Shown piece after piece: positions 1 to 11,499 of a stretch of 64,000 bases of DNA. Numbering within the stretch: the first letter of the stretch is position 1; every line of letters begins with the position of its first letter. Source of the DNA: Medicago truncatula (Eukaryota > Streptophyta > Magnoliopsida > Fabales > Fabaceae). A model generated the notes under the pieces. That model had not been told where the DNA came from. It was given only the letters and a program-made list of their open reading frames with translations, and did no database searches. Location of the stretch: assembly GCF_003473485.1 (NCBI RefSeq), contig NC_053043.1, positions 14,146,001 through 14,210,000 on the forward strand, written 5' to 3'. Both the position numbers and the translations under genes were made by a program.

Positions 1-2
1 GG

Positions 3-113
3 ATTCTGGTAGGTCATGTGAGCAAATACGACCTACCGGAAGTTAGATTCCGATGGATGAGGAGGGTGATTCAAAGCAACCTAGGAGATTCAGCTGCACC
101 CATAACTTTTTGA
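3..113 (+). other. Short open fragment, possible 3' end of a gene
   Basis: A reading frame is open from the window edge to a TGA at 111-113 (36 codons, including the run EVRFRWMRRVIQ). The composition is basic and looks protein-like, but the piece is too short to assign to a family. It could be the last exon of a gene lying outside the window, a transposon fragment, or chance. Confidence 0.2.
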
Positions 114-559
114 GTGCAAAAGTTGTTCTTAACTTAATCTCATTTACTACTTAAAAAAAAAAAAAAAATTATCTTATTTAAATGAAATGTCCTTTTTCAG
201 TGTGGATTAAATATTATCGAATGTGGTAAGGTATGATCACCTTTTTAGTGTTCTTAATTTCTTTCATGCCTGATAATCTAACCTCCCATTAGGATGTTGT
301 AACAAGGTATGGTTATCCAGTTTTCACTTAAAGTTCGTGCTAAAAGAATATCATAAAGTAAATAAAAAAGTAAACATTAATATTTTTTTTCTTCGCAAAT
401 AGTCTTTCTTTATCTAAAAAAGCCAATATAGACACAACAAAGAAGACAATTTTCAGCTTCAAGCACTACAATAGAAAATAATAAGAATACAAGAGGATAT
501 AACTTTATTTAATTTTAATTTTATAAATATCCTCCTTTGTAGATCTGTGGTTTAATTAA
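114..559. other. Intergenic AT-rich stretch
   Basis: AT-rich DNA with an A-run near 152-168. The part next to 560 is the likely 3' untranslated and polyadenylation region of the minus-strand phylloplanin-like gene. No other structure seen. Confidence 0.4.
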
Positions 560-1209
560 TCAAGTTAAGGGAATGAAATGAAATCCTGATGGTGCAATAT
601 TGGCAAGAGTGTGAGTTCCAATACGACTGATTCCAACATATTTGAGAGTTGAAATGAGGCCACCAACAGAAGGAAGTTTTGTGTTGCATTTGGAAAGTGG
701 TGTAGGAACCATTAGGTTACAACCAGTGAGTAGTGAAGACAAATCATAGAGTAGAGGATTGTCCATCATCATTGAAAATTTTCCATCACCATCAGTTGTT
801 GCATTAGATAGCATGTTTCCTCCACATTTTAATTGTACTTGAGCATCTGAAATATTATTATATACACACAACTATATGGTTATTCTATACATAATTAATG
901 ATAAAAGTGTATTAGTAACATACAAATTATTTAAAAATGTATTTTTCATTCACATGTCTAGTTAAAATAGTTATTATTTTAGGATAAAAGTCAAAATATA
1001 GTAAGATGAATGGCAGTGAGAATTTTGGCCTTACTTGAAAAACCAGGGGTTGCAGCACCATTGACATCACCCACATTGTCCTTAGAAGTGCAAAGTACAG
1101 TTCCTTGGATATTAGCAGAACCCAAGAGATCATTGATAATACCAAGCTGAGCTTTGTTTGAGGGAATTACCATTACAACAATTAAGAGATATGCAATTAA
1201 ATATTTCAT
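560..1209 (-). CDS. Phylloplanin-like secreted protein (Pollen Ole e 1 / extensin-like family), two exons
   Basis: Exon 1 is 1035-1209 and exon 2 is 560-846. The 188-bp intron has a GTAAGG donor and a TTTCAG acceptor. The joined frame gives 153 aa, close to the roughly 150 aa usual for phylloplanins. I chose the ATG at 1209 because it starts directly with a signal peptide (residues 1-20, MKYLIAYLLIVVMVIPSNKA); upstream in-frame Met codons at 1272 and 1215 would bury it. The mature protein begins QLGIINDLLG, followed by the family block IQGTVLC and, across the splice site, NAQVQLKCGG. Cysteines sit near residues 40, 66, 101 and 112. Known: tobacco phylloplanin is a leaf-surface, trichome-secreted protein that inhibits oomycete spores. 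The same role here is inference. A TATAAAT lies on the minus strand at 1271-1277, about 65 bp upstream of the start. No defect seen. Confidence 0.88.
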
Positions 1210-2779
1210 AGTCATGACTCTAAAATCAAATGTATTGATTAATTGTAACAAGTTAGCAATGGACCTAAACAATTTATACTACAAGGAAGCACCAAATTAG
1301 AATTTGTTAGTGCGTGTGATATGGTATGTGGCATAGTGCCAATTTGACAATATTCTTTTTTTCTCAATTTGAACCTTAACGTATTTTAGAGTGTTGTCAC
1401 TTTTAATTTACATATGTAGTAAATGTTGATTACTTATAAGCAAATATTATAAGCACCATTTGCATATCAAAATAAGCAACTTGTTCTATTGTTCACAAAA
1501 GATTGACACATAACACAATCGTGATTCGCATATCATAGTACTTTTGTTTCCACACCGTCCATCACTTTGGTTTGTTCATCATTATTTTTCAGTGGAGACG
1601 TAAAGCAAAAAAATTACACTGCACATTTATTTTAAGTCCGTTCATTCTTGCCTTCACTCACGTCCCTAAATTATTTTTTGATTTATTATTTTACTTGATG
1701 TCGAACAAGAGATTTAGCATATGTATCAGCTGATAGTTCTTAATTGTGATTCTCTTTCGTAAGCTGATTAATACGAGTGACATAATTTTGTCTATCAATT
1801 GTAGGTTCTTTAACCGCTACAGTAGAGCGTTAAATATGATTATTTTGGATTTTTTGCTATTAGATTAAAAAATATATGTAAATAAAGATAAAGACAAAAA
1901 GATAAAGAGATAAAATAACATATATACTTGATGTTTGATTGATAATGTGTTTTGAAAATTGTACAATGATGGGCATTTATACGAAAAACTATTTCTACCG
2001 GACGAAATGACATGATATATAGTCTTTAGCCTTGCTCGGTTATTTGTGCGATAGTGCGTTGATTTTCCTTTGCTGAGGGGTTGTGTGGTGTCCCACGACA
2101 ACTTTCTTTTATTGGCATGATTCGTTGACAAGATCCAATACGAGTAGCTTTCTTGCTTAGCACTTTGTGCAATTATTAGCGCTATAAACAGAGAGTGTGG
2201 GTTGAGTACCTCATTGTCAAGTTATACTAATCCTTGACTTGGTATGATATCTTGAAGACCCACATAATAGAGTCGAAAAATAATAGGTTAACCCTTGTTC
2301 GATTGAATTCACGCTCAACTAACCTTCCATTGGTTGAGGAGAAACTCTCATATCCTTAAATCACATATTTACCACAACTAACATGATTATTATTTCTAGG
2401 TGTAAACAAATGCGCCCTCCCTACATTGCATTATTGGTTAGTTATGAGTGACTAGATGATGCAACATAAATTGAACTAGTCGCGTAAAAATAATATCATT
2501 ATTGCGTCGCAAAAACAAGAACCTAGTTGTTAGAAATATTTATTTGGCTTCCGATTCGTTAAAAGCTAACAACTCTTTCCAATTTGCTTGCTTCAATGGT
2601 AAATCATAATTCTCTCAACTTATTTGGTGATATCACTACCTGATCACAAGGTGATCCCTTTGTATAGCAACCCCTTTTACCTGACATGTCATTCCACTCT
2701 TCATATTCTACCACTCTTTCTTCGCGTCGTCTTGGGTAATTCATCATGGTGCATCTTTCCACCCCCAAATCCAATACTA
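1210..2779. other. Promoter of the phylloplanin-like gene, then unassigned intergenic DNA
   Basis: The first 150 bp or so should hold the minus-strand promoter (TATAAAT at 1271-1277). From about 1350 to 2780 I recognise no gene. Short open frames such as 1865-2131 and 2604-2831 have no family signature, and the sequence reads as decayed repeat. Confidence 0.4.
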
Positions 2780-3345
2780 GAAGTCGATAAGTTTCAACAA
2801 CACAAAAAGGTATTAATGATTCCTCATTCATTGACGATCAATCATGTTCTTAATCTTGTCATTCTAAGGGAAGAAGGCCATTAGTTTGGAAAATGGAAGG
2901 GAGAGGAGAAGGGATAAACATTGTTGCCTCGAAAAAGCTAGTTGAAGGTTCACAATGTCCAAATAGGCTAAGTTACTTTCTTAGATGATTTCTAGAATTA
3001 CTACTTTTAATTGTCAAATGGCTTCTTAATATTGTATTTTAAGCTACATAATGCACCTTACTTAAACACTGAAATTTTGTAGACGTTAATATTTATTTAA
3101 TGCTTCAATGCTAAGCTACGATATCTTGACCACGAGTTTTTGTTTCATTTAATGCCCTAGTTCAATGGTAAGAAGAGCACTCTCAAGAATGGACTTGTCG
3201 GGTACAAATACAAACCGCGTATCCGAAATGCAATGGTGAAGAATTCTTTTCAACCTATTCGCGAGAATATTTGAAACCAGTTTGTACAAAACATTACATA
3301 ATATAAGGCAATGGGTCACCAATCTTTCATTGTCTTTTGTTCACT
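2780..3345 (-). mobile_element. Decayed LINE reverse-transcriptase fragment
   Basis: This stretch is repeated, diverged, at 8353-9000. Read on the minus strand it gives pieces of the non-LTR reverse transcriptase, including PIALYNV near 3300 and, after shifts, an N-R-L-K-like stretch and a HHCIS block near 3230. Known LINE RTs carry a D-W-R-P-I-S-L-x-N-V-x-Y-K motif here. Several stops and frameshifts show it is dead. The boundaries are only where similarity to the second copy fades. Confidence 0.7.
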
Positions 3346-3485
3346 ACCTTTTGAAATAAGGGCTATGTTCGTGACTTTCAGAGATGACATAAAGATGCCC
3401 TCATTTTTCTTTTCTTATAGGCCAAAAGATAGGTGGGCATCAAGATGAAGCTGATTAACAAATATTCCTATCATTTGCCGCCTAC

Positions 3486-3830
3486 TCATAATATATTATT
3501 AAAAAAAAAAAAAGGAAAATATATATCCATGAGGGGGGCTAAACCAAAACCTAAAAAAAGCAAGAAAAAATGTTTTTTATGCTTCTTCGTCAGATAAGGC
3601 GTTGAAGGAACGTCGTTATTTTTACCTTGAATAAGATATTCGCTAACAAGATCAAGTTCCTTTTGAAGTTGCGGACAAATACGAGCTTTAACATGAACTT
3701 GTGCGCTAACATTTGGGATATTTTCAGCGGGCGAACTCAAGAATGAATCCAAAGGTGCGGCTGCATCTTGTTCCTTCTGGAATGTCGGGCATGAATGAGC
3801 TTCTGTAGCAACTGGTGCGGTATTTGTCAC
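3486..3830 (-). CDS. Unrecognised 114-aa reading frame
   Basis: An open frame lies divergent to, and just upstream of, mTERF copy A. Two related internal motifs are visible (AHSCPTFQKEQD and ARICPQLQKELD, about 40 residues apart), suggesting an internal duplication. The C-terminus runs into a low-complexity poly-Phe stretch encoded by an A-run, which argues against a real end. I do not recognise a family. It may be a transposon remnant or chance. The homologous region upstream of mTERF B does not carry it, because similarity between the A and B blocks starts only near 3845. Confidence 0.2.
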   Translation of the reverse strand: MTNTAPVATEAHSCPTFQKEQDAAAPLDSFLSSPAENIPNVSAQVHVKARICPQLQKELDLVSEYLIQGKNNDVPSTPYLTKKHKKHFFLLFLGFGLAPLMDIYFPFFFFNNIL

Positions 3831-4873
3831 TGCATATAACCCATTTCCCTTTCAATCTGAATCCATTTTCAAACTTCAACTCAACACTATGTTCAACTTC
3901 AATTCATGGCGTCATAGAAGAACTCTAATCTATCATCTCAAAGGCTTCATTACCCCACAAACATCACAATCCCTAAACCCTAGCCCTCTTTTCCACCATT
4001 TCTGCACCAACCCTTCAGATTCAACCTCTTTTGCAGCCTCCTACCTCATTCACAATTTTGGGTTTGACCCACAATTTGCTTCCAAACTATGCTCCACTCA
4101 TCGTCTTCGTTTCAATTCCACCCAAAAACCTGAATCTGTTGTCACCTTCTTTAGAAACTATGGTTTTTCAGATTCCCAACTACGTGATCTGATTGCTAAG
4201 ATGCCAGGGCTTCTTTCCTGCAAACCCTTCAAAACGGTGTTGCCAAAGTTTCAATTTTTTCTCTCCAAAGGTGCTTCTAACTCTGACATTGTTAACCTTG
4301 TGTGTAAGAACCCTGTGTTCCTTACTGCTAGTTTGGACAAAAAAATAGTCCAAACCTATGAATTGGTGTGCAGATTCTTGCAATCTGACAAGGAAACTTT
4401 GGCATTGTTGAACTACAATGCAAATTTACTTTGTGATCCTTATGTGCGAAATAACATCACAATGCTGATTGAGAAATGGAGTGTCCCACTCAAACATGAA
4501 AAAATTGGTTAGGAAACATAGTCGGATATTCAAGACACGTGACATGCTGAAGTCGGTGAAGGAAGTCAAGGATTTGGGGTTTAATCCTTCAAAAACAACT
4601 TTTGGTGCAGCATTGATAGCCAAAACATTTGTACACAAAACCCTATGGAAAGAGAAAGTTGATGCCCTAAAGAAATGGGGTTGGTCTGAAGAAGATTCTC
4701 TTGAAGCATTTAGAAAGAAACCTTATTGTATGTTAACATCCATTAAAAAAATAAATTTAGTGATGAACTTTTGGGTCAATCAGTTGGGATGGGATGCTAT
4801 GGCCATTGCCAAAACACCTTTTATTTTGTGCTCAAGTTTGGAAAAAAGGATCATTCTGAGGGCCGCTGTTGTG

Positions 4874-4882
4874 CAATTTCTT
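4874..4882 (+). repeat. Left 9-bp target-site duplication CAATTTCTT
   Basis: An exact CAATTTCTT occurs at 4874-4882 and again at 6367-6375, flanking the insertion in mTERF copy A. Intact copy B carries the same 9 bases once, at the matching codons. A 9-bp duplication is the hallmark of Mutator-like elements. Confidence 0.9.
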
Positions 4883-6198
4883 GAAGAAAAAAAATTTCTG
4901 CCCTAATTTTTGCCAAAAAAAACACAAAAATACCCCACTTTTTCGAAAAATTGCAGAAATGGCCTACTTTTTCAGGGGTCTCAGGTACCACTCCACTTGG
5001 AGTTGTGGGGTACCTTAAAAGTTAGTGAAAATTTTGTCCTTATTATACCCCTCCACTTGGAGTTGCGGGGTATTTTCCCTTTTTATTTTTATTTTTTATA
5101 AATAGCCCTCCATCTTGACTTGCGGGGTATTTTCTTGTTTTTATTTTTATTTATTTTTATTTTTAAATACCCCTCTACTTGGAGTAGAGTGGTATAATAA
5201 GGACAAAATTTTTTTTGAAGGATTGGGATACGTATGCATGCGGCGTTATACTTTACCTCGCATGCAGCCAAGATCACTCACCCCAAGTCATGCGTATATT
5301 GAGTGGTTGACAACCGTATGCAACCCACGTCTAAGGATTTCAATTGACACAAAACCATCAGATTCAGATCCAGACGAAGAAGAAGAGGCGGAACATAAAC
5401 CTGAAATTCACACCAACCAAACACCAATTCATTATATTTTTGGGATCAAGACATTTTTTTCTCAACTACAAGATCATCAATCCCAACCACATACAACACA
5501 AAAGATACATGGTTCTGTAACGTATGAATTTCTCGACACCCTCCAACAAAATATCATCCAACAACCACCATATACATCTCCTAGAAATGCATATGAGCCC
5601 CATTATCAGTCAACTTACCAACAAAATTCATTGCCAAACTATGGTTACAATGACCCAAACCAAGCTAGCACATCCAACAGCAACTACTTCTCCTATAATG
5701 ACCCAAACCAAGCTGGACCGTCCAACACCAATTATCCCCCCTACAACAACCCACAATACCCAATGTACACCAACCAAAACTACAACCACCCACCAACACC
5801 AACAAACTTACTATCTCAATTCTCTCCGGCTTCGTTGGACTCCAATGAATAATTTCTGGATATGGGATGGCCAACAAGGGAACACGATGTGTCGTTGTCG
5901 TTGGGTTATGGTAGCCAAATACAATCAACTACAGATAACAATGACGAAGACCAACATGACCCTCAAGTAAATCGCGGAAGACATCGTTGAAGACGAGGGT
6001 GTGGGACGGCAGGGCATTTATAATAATTGTAATTTATTATTATTATTATTATTATTATTTATGCATGCATACGTGTATCCCAATCCTTCAAAAAAAATTT
6101 GTCTTTATTATACCACTCTACTCCAAGTAGAGGGGTATTTAAAAAAATTTAAAAAAAAAAAAAACAAGAAAATACCCTGCAAGTCAAGATGGAGGGGT

Positions 6199-6235
<37 letters not shown>

Positions 6236-6366
6236 AAAAATACCCCGCAACTCCAAGTGGAGTGGTACCAGAGACCCCTGAAAAAGTAGGGCATTTCTGC
6301 CATTTTTCGAAAAAGTGGGGTATTTTTGTGTTTTTTGGCAAAAACTAGGGCAGAAAAAAAAAATTC
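4883..6366. mobile_element. Mutator-like (MULE-type) element with long terminal inverted repeats
   Basis: The 1484-bp element is flanked by the 9-bp duplication CAATTTCTT. Its ends are inverted copies: TTTCTGCCCTAATTTTTGCC inward from the left, and CTGCCCTAGTTTTTGCC on the opposite strand from the right. Inverted similarity extends to about 5245 on the left and 6060 on the right, roughly 310-360 bp per arm. The left arm is longer because it holds extra copies of a unit containing CCACTTGGAGTTG. No transposase is seen, so it is probably non-autonomous. It carries one reading frame (5115-5852). Confidence 0.88.
5115..5852 (+). CDS. 245-aa reading frame inside the MULE-type element, possible plant-mobile-domain tail
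   Basis: The frame begins within the left inverted repeat, so its first 40 or so residues (Phe/Leu-rich) are probably not a real N-terminus. Residues from about 42 (RRYTLPRMQPRS, then HAYIEWLTTVCNP) resemble the end of the plant mobile domain carried by many legume MULEs (MAIN / phosphatase-7 long-form type); this is a weak resemblance. The rest is acidic (DPDEEEEAEH), then rich in Asn, Gln, Tyr and Pro, with a repeated YNDPNQA unit. An overlapping frame at 5524-5970 is its shadow. It may be a captured, truncated gene segment. Expression is unknown. Confidence 0.35.
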   Translation: MTCGVFSCFYFYLFLFLNTPLLGVEWYNKDKIFFEGLGYVCMRRYTLPRMQPRSLTPSHAYIEWLTTVCNPRLRISIDTKPSDSDPDEEEEAEHKPEIHTNQTPIHYIFGIKTFFSQLQDHQSQPHTTQKIHGSVTYEFLDTLQQNIIQQPPYTSPRNAYEPHYQSTYQQNSLPNYGYNDPNQASTSNSNYFSYNDPNQAGPSNTNYPPYNNPQYPMYTNQNYNHPPTPTNLLSQFSPASLDSNE

Positions 6367-6375
6367 CAATTTCTT
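6367..6375 (+). repeat. Right 9-bp target-site duplication CAATTTCTT
   Basis: This is the right-hand copy of the duplication. The mTERF coding sequence resumes here in the same codon phase as copy B. Confidence 0.9.
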
Positions 6376-6525
6376 CTCAACAAGGGTTTGACAGATAAGA
6401 ATGCAAGCTTAACTTATCCATTTGTCGTGACTGATAAGTTGTTTCTTAGTATGTTTATAAAACGTTTTGAGAATGAGGCTTCTTATCTTTTAAAGTTGTA
6501 TGAGGAAAAACGCAATCTAGGATAG

Positions 6526-7420
6526 ATCAGGGACAAGACATGCATGTCATGATTAGGTTTTCATGTCTTTTAGACTGAATATGTTATTCTTGTTCCATAT
6601 TCTATTTGAAATGTATTTGGTATAGCAGACTGTGATTCAATCTAATTAGCTTTGCTTAGTTTGACAAATGCTGGTTTTGTATTGATTGATATTTCTTCAA
6701 AATCTTATTGTTTATCAGTCTTAATAACATCAAACATTTTCTAGTACTACGTGTGAAAATTTAATTTTCTAGCATTCATGGGCATGGAATACTTCTTTTT
6801 GGAGTGTAATTTCTCCTTCCATGTTTGTATAGTCCAATTATCCATTGCATAAATTCAGCTATACCAGAATATGTTGTTGGATTTAAAATGGTTTCAAGTT
6901 GTAGTTTAATCATGGGCAAATGCAGCCATAGTGGTAGCTGTCTGTGCACTTGTGATTTCGGATTTGTGGACTACTTGCAGTTAGCATTATACCACAGCCA
7001 GGGAAGATCTTACATAACACATAATTTCTTTACATATTGTCAAGTATGTTGTTATGTTTACCTGTTGGCCAATTGATATGAATTTGGTTGAGTCATGTTT
7101 AAATATCAGATGTTGTCCATGTTCAGTGTTTTATGCGACTACATTGCGTCAAACAGTAGCTTGAATGGCTTGTTCTTGGTATGATTTGAGAGCGATATTC
7201 CTTAACTGCTTTTGGATATTATAACCTTGTAGAGTAATTTGGGGATGCATGTAATGGGATTCTAACCTCTGGAGTGGACTTCTTACTAATTTTTGGCCTT
7301 ATGTTTCTTACCATTGTTCACTTTGAAAGGCAATTTTATTTTAAAGAATCTCACGTACAATGGAAGTTTTTTCTTAATTGAAGCAATATGAAGGAAGTTT
7401 TGGTCCTTCGATGCAACAAA
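6526..7420 (+). repeat. 3' flank of mTERF copy A, duplicated downstream of copy B
   Basis: This stretch aligns closely with 12994-13890. Shared landmarks include CATGTCTTTTAGACTGAATA just after the stop and TTTTTTCTTAATTGAAGCAA near the far end. With the coding part, it defines duplicated blocks of about 2.08 kb (A without its insert, about 3845-7420; B, about 11815-13890). Small open frames inside it (6825-7076 and 13271-13492) correspond to each other and are not conserved as proteins. It probably includes the 3' untranslated region. Confidence 0.8.
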
Positions 7421-8352
7421 ATCATTTTGAGATGTTGCGGTTAAGATGATGTGTTGAGTGCTTTTGATTGAAAAAGATGCAGAACAATAAAGAAAATAAA
7501 AATTAATACGTTTAACTTGATTTAAATAAATTACCTTGATGTAGTTATTTAATTCGTTGAATTTATCTTTCATATGTCTTACTATTCCAACTATCATTAT
7601 AAACTCATTCTAGGTTCACACAATTTACTGAGAAACCCTCATGCTTTGGATTCTAACTAATTTTTCTTTCGTTGGTTCTCCACACATTGCTGTTTATAGG
7701 GAAGATTTAGTGTAGTTTCTGTTACTGATATAAATTTTGATTGTCTTCTTGAACCACTTAGGCTCATTGTTTATTTTTCCATTTAGAGAATATCTTTTCT
7801 CCAATCCATTTGCTTTCTACTTTTATATGTATGTATTACTTCGAATTTTGTGTACTTGCTAATTTTTCCAGTTGCATTTGCTACTTAGTTATCCGCTGTC
7901 AATCACCAGAATTTATTTTCAATAATCAGGCAGCTGCTTTGCAGAAATTAGTTTTACTAAGTTAAGGGTTTGAATACAAGTCAAGCTATTCTAACTAGTA
8001 TTAAGAATCTGGTGTTGTTAGGTCCCTTGCATCCTAGCCTTGTGAGCCATTGGGCACATTTCGTTGCTAGGGAAAAGGAATGAAGGGGTAGCATCCGAAA
8101 ATTGCATGTCAGTAATTCATTTGAGGGACTGGTTTTAGGAAGGATTAACTGGTGGTCTCATCTCAGCGCATATCTTAACCACTCATTTGGAGTTTGGACA
8201 CATCAAAACCAGGTGCAAGTTCAGGGTTCAACTGTGAGGTATAATGCTTAATAGTGTTATGGTTTAGTCTCGTTATTTCCCATCAACATTTTTACAAAGA
8301 TGAGATGATACATCATATCAAAATTCTTAGATATGCTCAAACACAATACAAG
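7421..8352. other. Intergenic, no gene recognised
   Basis: Unique AT-rich DNA. Around 8100-8250 a plus-strand frame reads protein-like for about 45 codons (it includes INWWSHLSAYLN), but I cannot place it in a family; it may be an exon relic. Confidence 0.3.
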
Positions 8353-9000
8353 TAGTCGATAAGCTTCATCAACACAAAAAGGTGTTGATGATTCCTCATT
8401 CTTTGACAATTGATCCTTTTCTTAATTTTGTCATTCTAAGGGAAGAAGGACATTAGTTTAGAAAATGGAGGGGAGAAGAGACTTGATAAATAACCCTTTG
8501 CTTGAAGAAGCTAGTTGAAGCTTCACAATGCTCGAATAGGCTAAACTTTAAATTCTAACCTCTAATGGGGTTCTGGTGTAAAGGAAAAGTTGTTTTCTTA
8601 AATAATTCATAGGATTACTACGTCTTTTAATTTTGAAATAGCTTCTTATTCCTACTCAAACACCGAGACATTTTGCTTCTTCGTCCCTGTCACTCCTCTC
8701 CCTTTGGTGTGCATCTCTAAAGGGGAAATGAAGAGAAATTTTGCAGACGCTAATCTTCATATAATGCTTCAATGCTACACAATGATCTTGACCTCAAGTT
8801 TTTGTTGCCAAATAGTGCATTAGTTCAATATCAACAAGAGCATTATCAAGAATGGACCAGCCGGGTACAAATGTAGACTGCGTACCCGAAATGCATTTAT
8901 GAAGAATTCTTTTTAGCCTATTCATGAGAACCTTTGAAACCAGTTTGTACAGAACATTACATAAGGCAATGGGTCACCAATCTTTCATGGCCACTGCCAA
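8353..9000 (-). mobile_element. Decayed LINE reverse-transcriptase fragment, second copy
   Basis: On the minus strand from about 8990 the frame reads MKDW-stop-PIALCNVLYKLVSKVL, then MNRLKRILHKCIS, then TFVPGWSILDNALV. These are consecutive blocks of plant LINE RT (consensus D-W-R-P-I-S-L-C-N-V-x-Y-K, A-N-R-L-K, and S-A-F-V-P-G-R-S-I-x-D-N). An in-frame TGA after MKDW and the loss of both ends show it is dead. It is the better preserved relative of 2780-3345. Confidence 0.82.
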
Positions 9001-9539
9001 CATTCATGATATATATCATCACTACATATATTCCAGGACTGCTGATAAAATCATGGATTAAAACCATCATGACCAGGACATTTGTTAGGCTGCTTAGAAA
9101 ACATTGCTTTTTTAAATTCCTCAATTTGACAAGGAAGCAACTAATTGTGCATGGTCTTCAGCATCAACGACATGATCAATAACATTTATCATCGGTGCTC
9201 CAATGCTTTCCTTTTTTTTTCTTTTCTTGAGGTAGCCGCAACAAGAAAATACTCTGTTCAAATCTCCTTCACGATACGGATGCATTTGCATTTTTGCTCT
9301 TTACCTCCAATACATATCATTCTGCACAAGAAGATGTGTCATTCTTTTCATCAGATTTTAAAATTGCAGCTCCTTTTGAGCCTCTCTAATAATGATCGAA
9401 TTGATAATTTATTGAAAAAAGTTAAATATATTTTAGTTCGCTATCAGGTTTTATCCAAAGAAAATTATTTAGCAAATTTATTTTTTTTTAGGGAAATATT
9501 TAGCATACATCATTTACATTTGCAACTCACTGTGTATTT
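9001..9539. other. Intergenic between two LINE fragments
   Basis: The first part (to about 9230) may extend the LINE RT remnant. The rest is AT-rich with T-runs. The open frame at 9145-9657 has no family features. Confidence 0.3.
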
Positions 9540-10910
9540 TTTTAGAGGGAAAATAGCTTATAGCTTTTCATTATTAATCAAAGTCAAAATACATAGAGGT
9601 ACATTATTAAATACATGGGGACCAGCTGAGAATATGGCCTCTTTAGCAAGAGTATGAGCGACCTCATTCGCTTGTCTCCGACTGAACTCATCCTTAGAGT
9701 TTTCGAAAAAAGCATTACGGCATCTTTTGCATTCCTCCAAAATTGAACCAAACTCAGACACATCATTGCTACCTTTGTTAAAACAGTCTACAACTTTCTT
9801 TGCATCCATCTCAAAATCTACATTTGTAAGTTGTAGTTCCTGTACCCATTGAATAGCATAAAATAATCCCAACGCTTCTCCAACCTCCGGCGTGCACATA
9901 GGATTAGACCACATCACCTTGGCCCTTAAGAAGTTACCGGCAGCATCACGTAAACACATACCAAATCCTACATGGTTCAATGCTTCCGAAAATGCCGCGT
10001 CTATATTACATTTAATTCTGCCTTGCTGTGGTTTAACCCATCTGATCTGTGCTGGCAGCAAGTGTTGTGCTCCTGCAGAATCAGCACTGACAGCAGCTCC
10101 CGAGTCTGCTACAACACCAACAGCACTGGAAATCAGCTTCGGTCTATTTGCTTCACGCCATTCATACAACAGCTGTTTTGCTCTAGCTGAAATCACTTGG
10201 GACTTTTCTGAAATATTCTCCCATACTCGTAAGTTCCGACTCTTCCATAAACTCCATAAATTCATAGCAAACTGCTCAGCTTTCTCCCTTGTTAGTTCTC
10301 ATAATAGCGCAGAAATGATTTCAGCTGCTGTGTTATTATTGAGCATTACCGAAATCACTTTGTCTATCAGAGAGCAATTCTGCCAAACGCTTCTTGCCTT
10401 CGTACAATCAAACAAAACATGAGTCGCATCCTCATAATTATTTTCTGTCACACATTACACACGTGGATGGACAATTCACCCCCTTATCCAACAACAGTGC
10501 ACGCGTTGGTAGACACCCTCTACAAATTCTCCACAACAGATCTTTCACTTTCGGAGGGACCTTCAAATTCCAGATACTAGACCAATTACCAGGACGATGC
10601 AAAAATGAATTATCCGCAATAACTTCCATATACGGTCGATATGCCCTTCTAACCGAATAACAACCATTTTTTTCTAATTTCCAAATTAATTGATCCTCCA
10701 CCACTTTACTAAACAGAGGCGTTTTAAGAATCACTTGAACCACATCATTATCAAAGTAATACGAGATCAACTGATGGTTCCAACTGTTATTCTCATAATC
10801 AATAAGAGAGTGGATTCTTGACTGTTGAATAACTTCACTCGACTGTCCAAAACCTGATATGCGCCCCCCATTGCATAACCAAGGTGCTTCAAAACCTGAT
10901 ATTTGCAAAT
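9540..10910 (-). mobile_element. 5'-truncated LINE: zinc-binding RT-associated domain plus RNase H
   Basis: Minus strand. 10438-10908 encodes the zf-RVT region (WKLEKNGCYSVRRAY, then WNLKVPPKVKDLLWRICRG, then CVMCDRK). 9558-10265 encodes a plant LINE-type RNase H (RIKCNIDAAF, GFGMCLRDAAGNF, EALGLFYAIQWVQ, RRQANEVAHTLAKEA). The two frames are separated by disrupted sequence, so it is not functional. The RT domain is absent, as expected of 5' truncation during insertion. The 3' end lies near 9540 beside a T-run that could be the A-tail. Confidence 0.88.
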
Positions 10911-11499
10911 TGTCTTTGCCAATTGAGCTATCTCACTGGACAATTGTCTAACAATTTCGACAATAGGAATGATATTTGTACAACTAATCTTAGACAACTT
11001 TTTTGACAACCACTTTTCCTCTCTTCTTATTGGATAAAAACAATAGAGAAAAAAAAAAAAAAAAAACACATGCGAATGAGAAAGAGAAATGGATTAAATT
11101 AGTGACACGCGGCGCGTTTCAATTGATTGCTTAGATTTTTATCATCTTAATAATTTGAACTCAATTATTTCATTGCAAATATTTTTTTTTTAATTTTTTC
11201 TCTATAAATAGTGACGTGGATCATTTGATTTGAACACAGAAAAAAAAAATCAAGTTTTTCACTCTCTTAATCTTATTATTAGCTTTTCTTTTGAAGTTTT
11301 CGTCTTAATGTTAAGTGTTTTTTTATAAGAAATAAAAGGTGGTGGGGCAGAGTGTTGAATGAAAAAACCATTGAAGATGGTAAAAGTTGAATGGGTGTTG
11401 AATTAAAAGAGAGAAAATGATGTGGAGTGTTGGGAATTGAAAAAGTGGGTGTTGAATGTTGTTGAATGGTTTTAACCATTGTACATGTTCTAACACATA
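10911..11499. other. Intergenic, low complexity
   Basis: Contains an A-run near 11045-11066 and AT-rich sequence. No gene recognised. Confidence 0.4.

Larger units (their letters stand above)
3889..6525 (+). pseudogene. mTERF family gene, copy A: frameshifted and split by a transposon
   Basis: mTERF proteins are helical-repeat organelle proteins that bind nucleic acid and affect organelle transcription and RNA processing. This copy parallels intact copy B (11848-12993) along its whole length. It starts with MFNFNSWRHRRTL, a likely organelle-targeting N-terminus, then SYLIHNFGF and helical repeats. Two lesions are visible. First, one extra A at 4474-4476 shifts the frame (B has GAGAATGG, A has GAGAAATGG), ending the first frame at 4512; the second frame runs from 4469. 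Second, a MULE-type element at 4883-6366 interrupts the codons for VVQFL. The remaining C-terminus resumes at 6367 and ends at TAG 6523-6525 with an intact LKLYEEKRNLG. Without the extra base and the insert it would be full length, so both lesions are fairly recent. An assembly error at the A-run cannot be excluded for the frameshift. Confidence 0.9.

Noticed and set aside
9892-10422. 176-codon plus-strand frame
   Set aside because: Antisense shadow of the LINE RNase H coding region.
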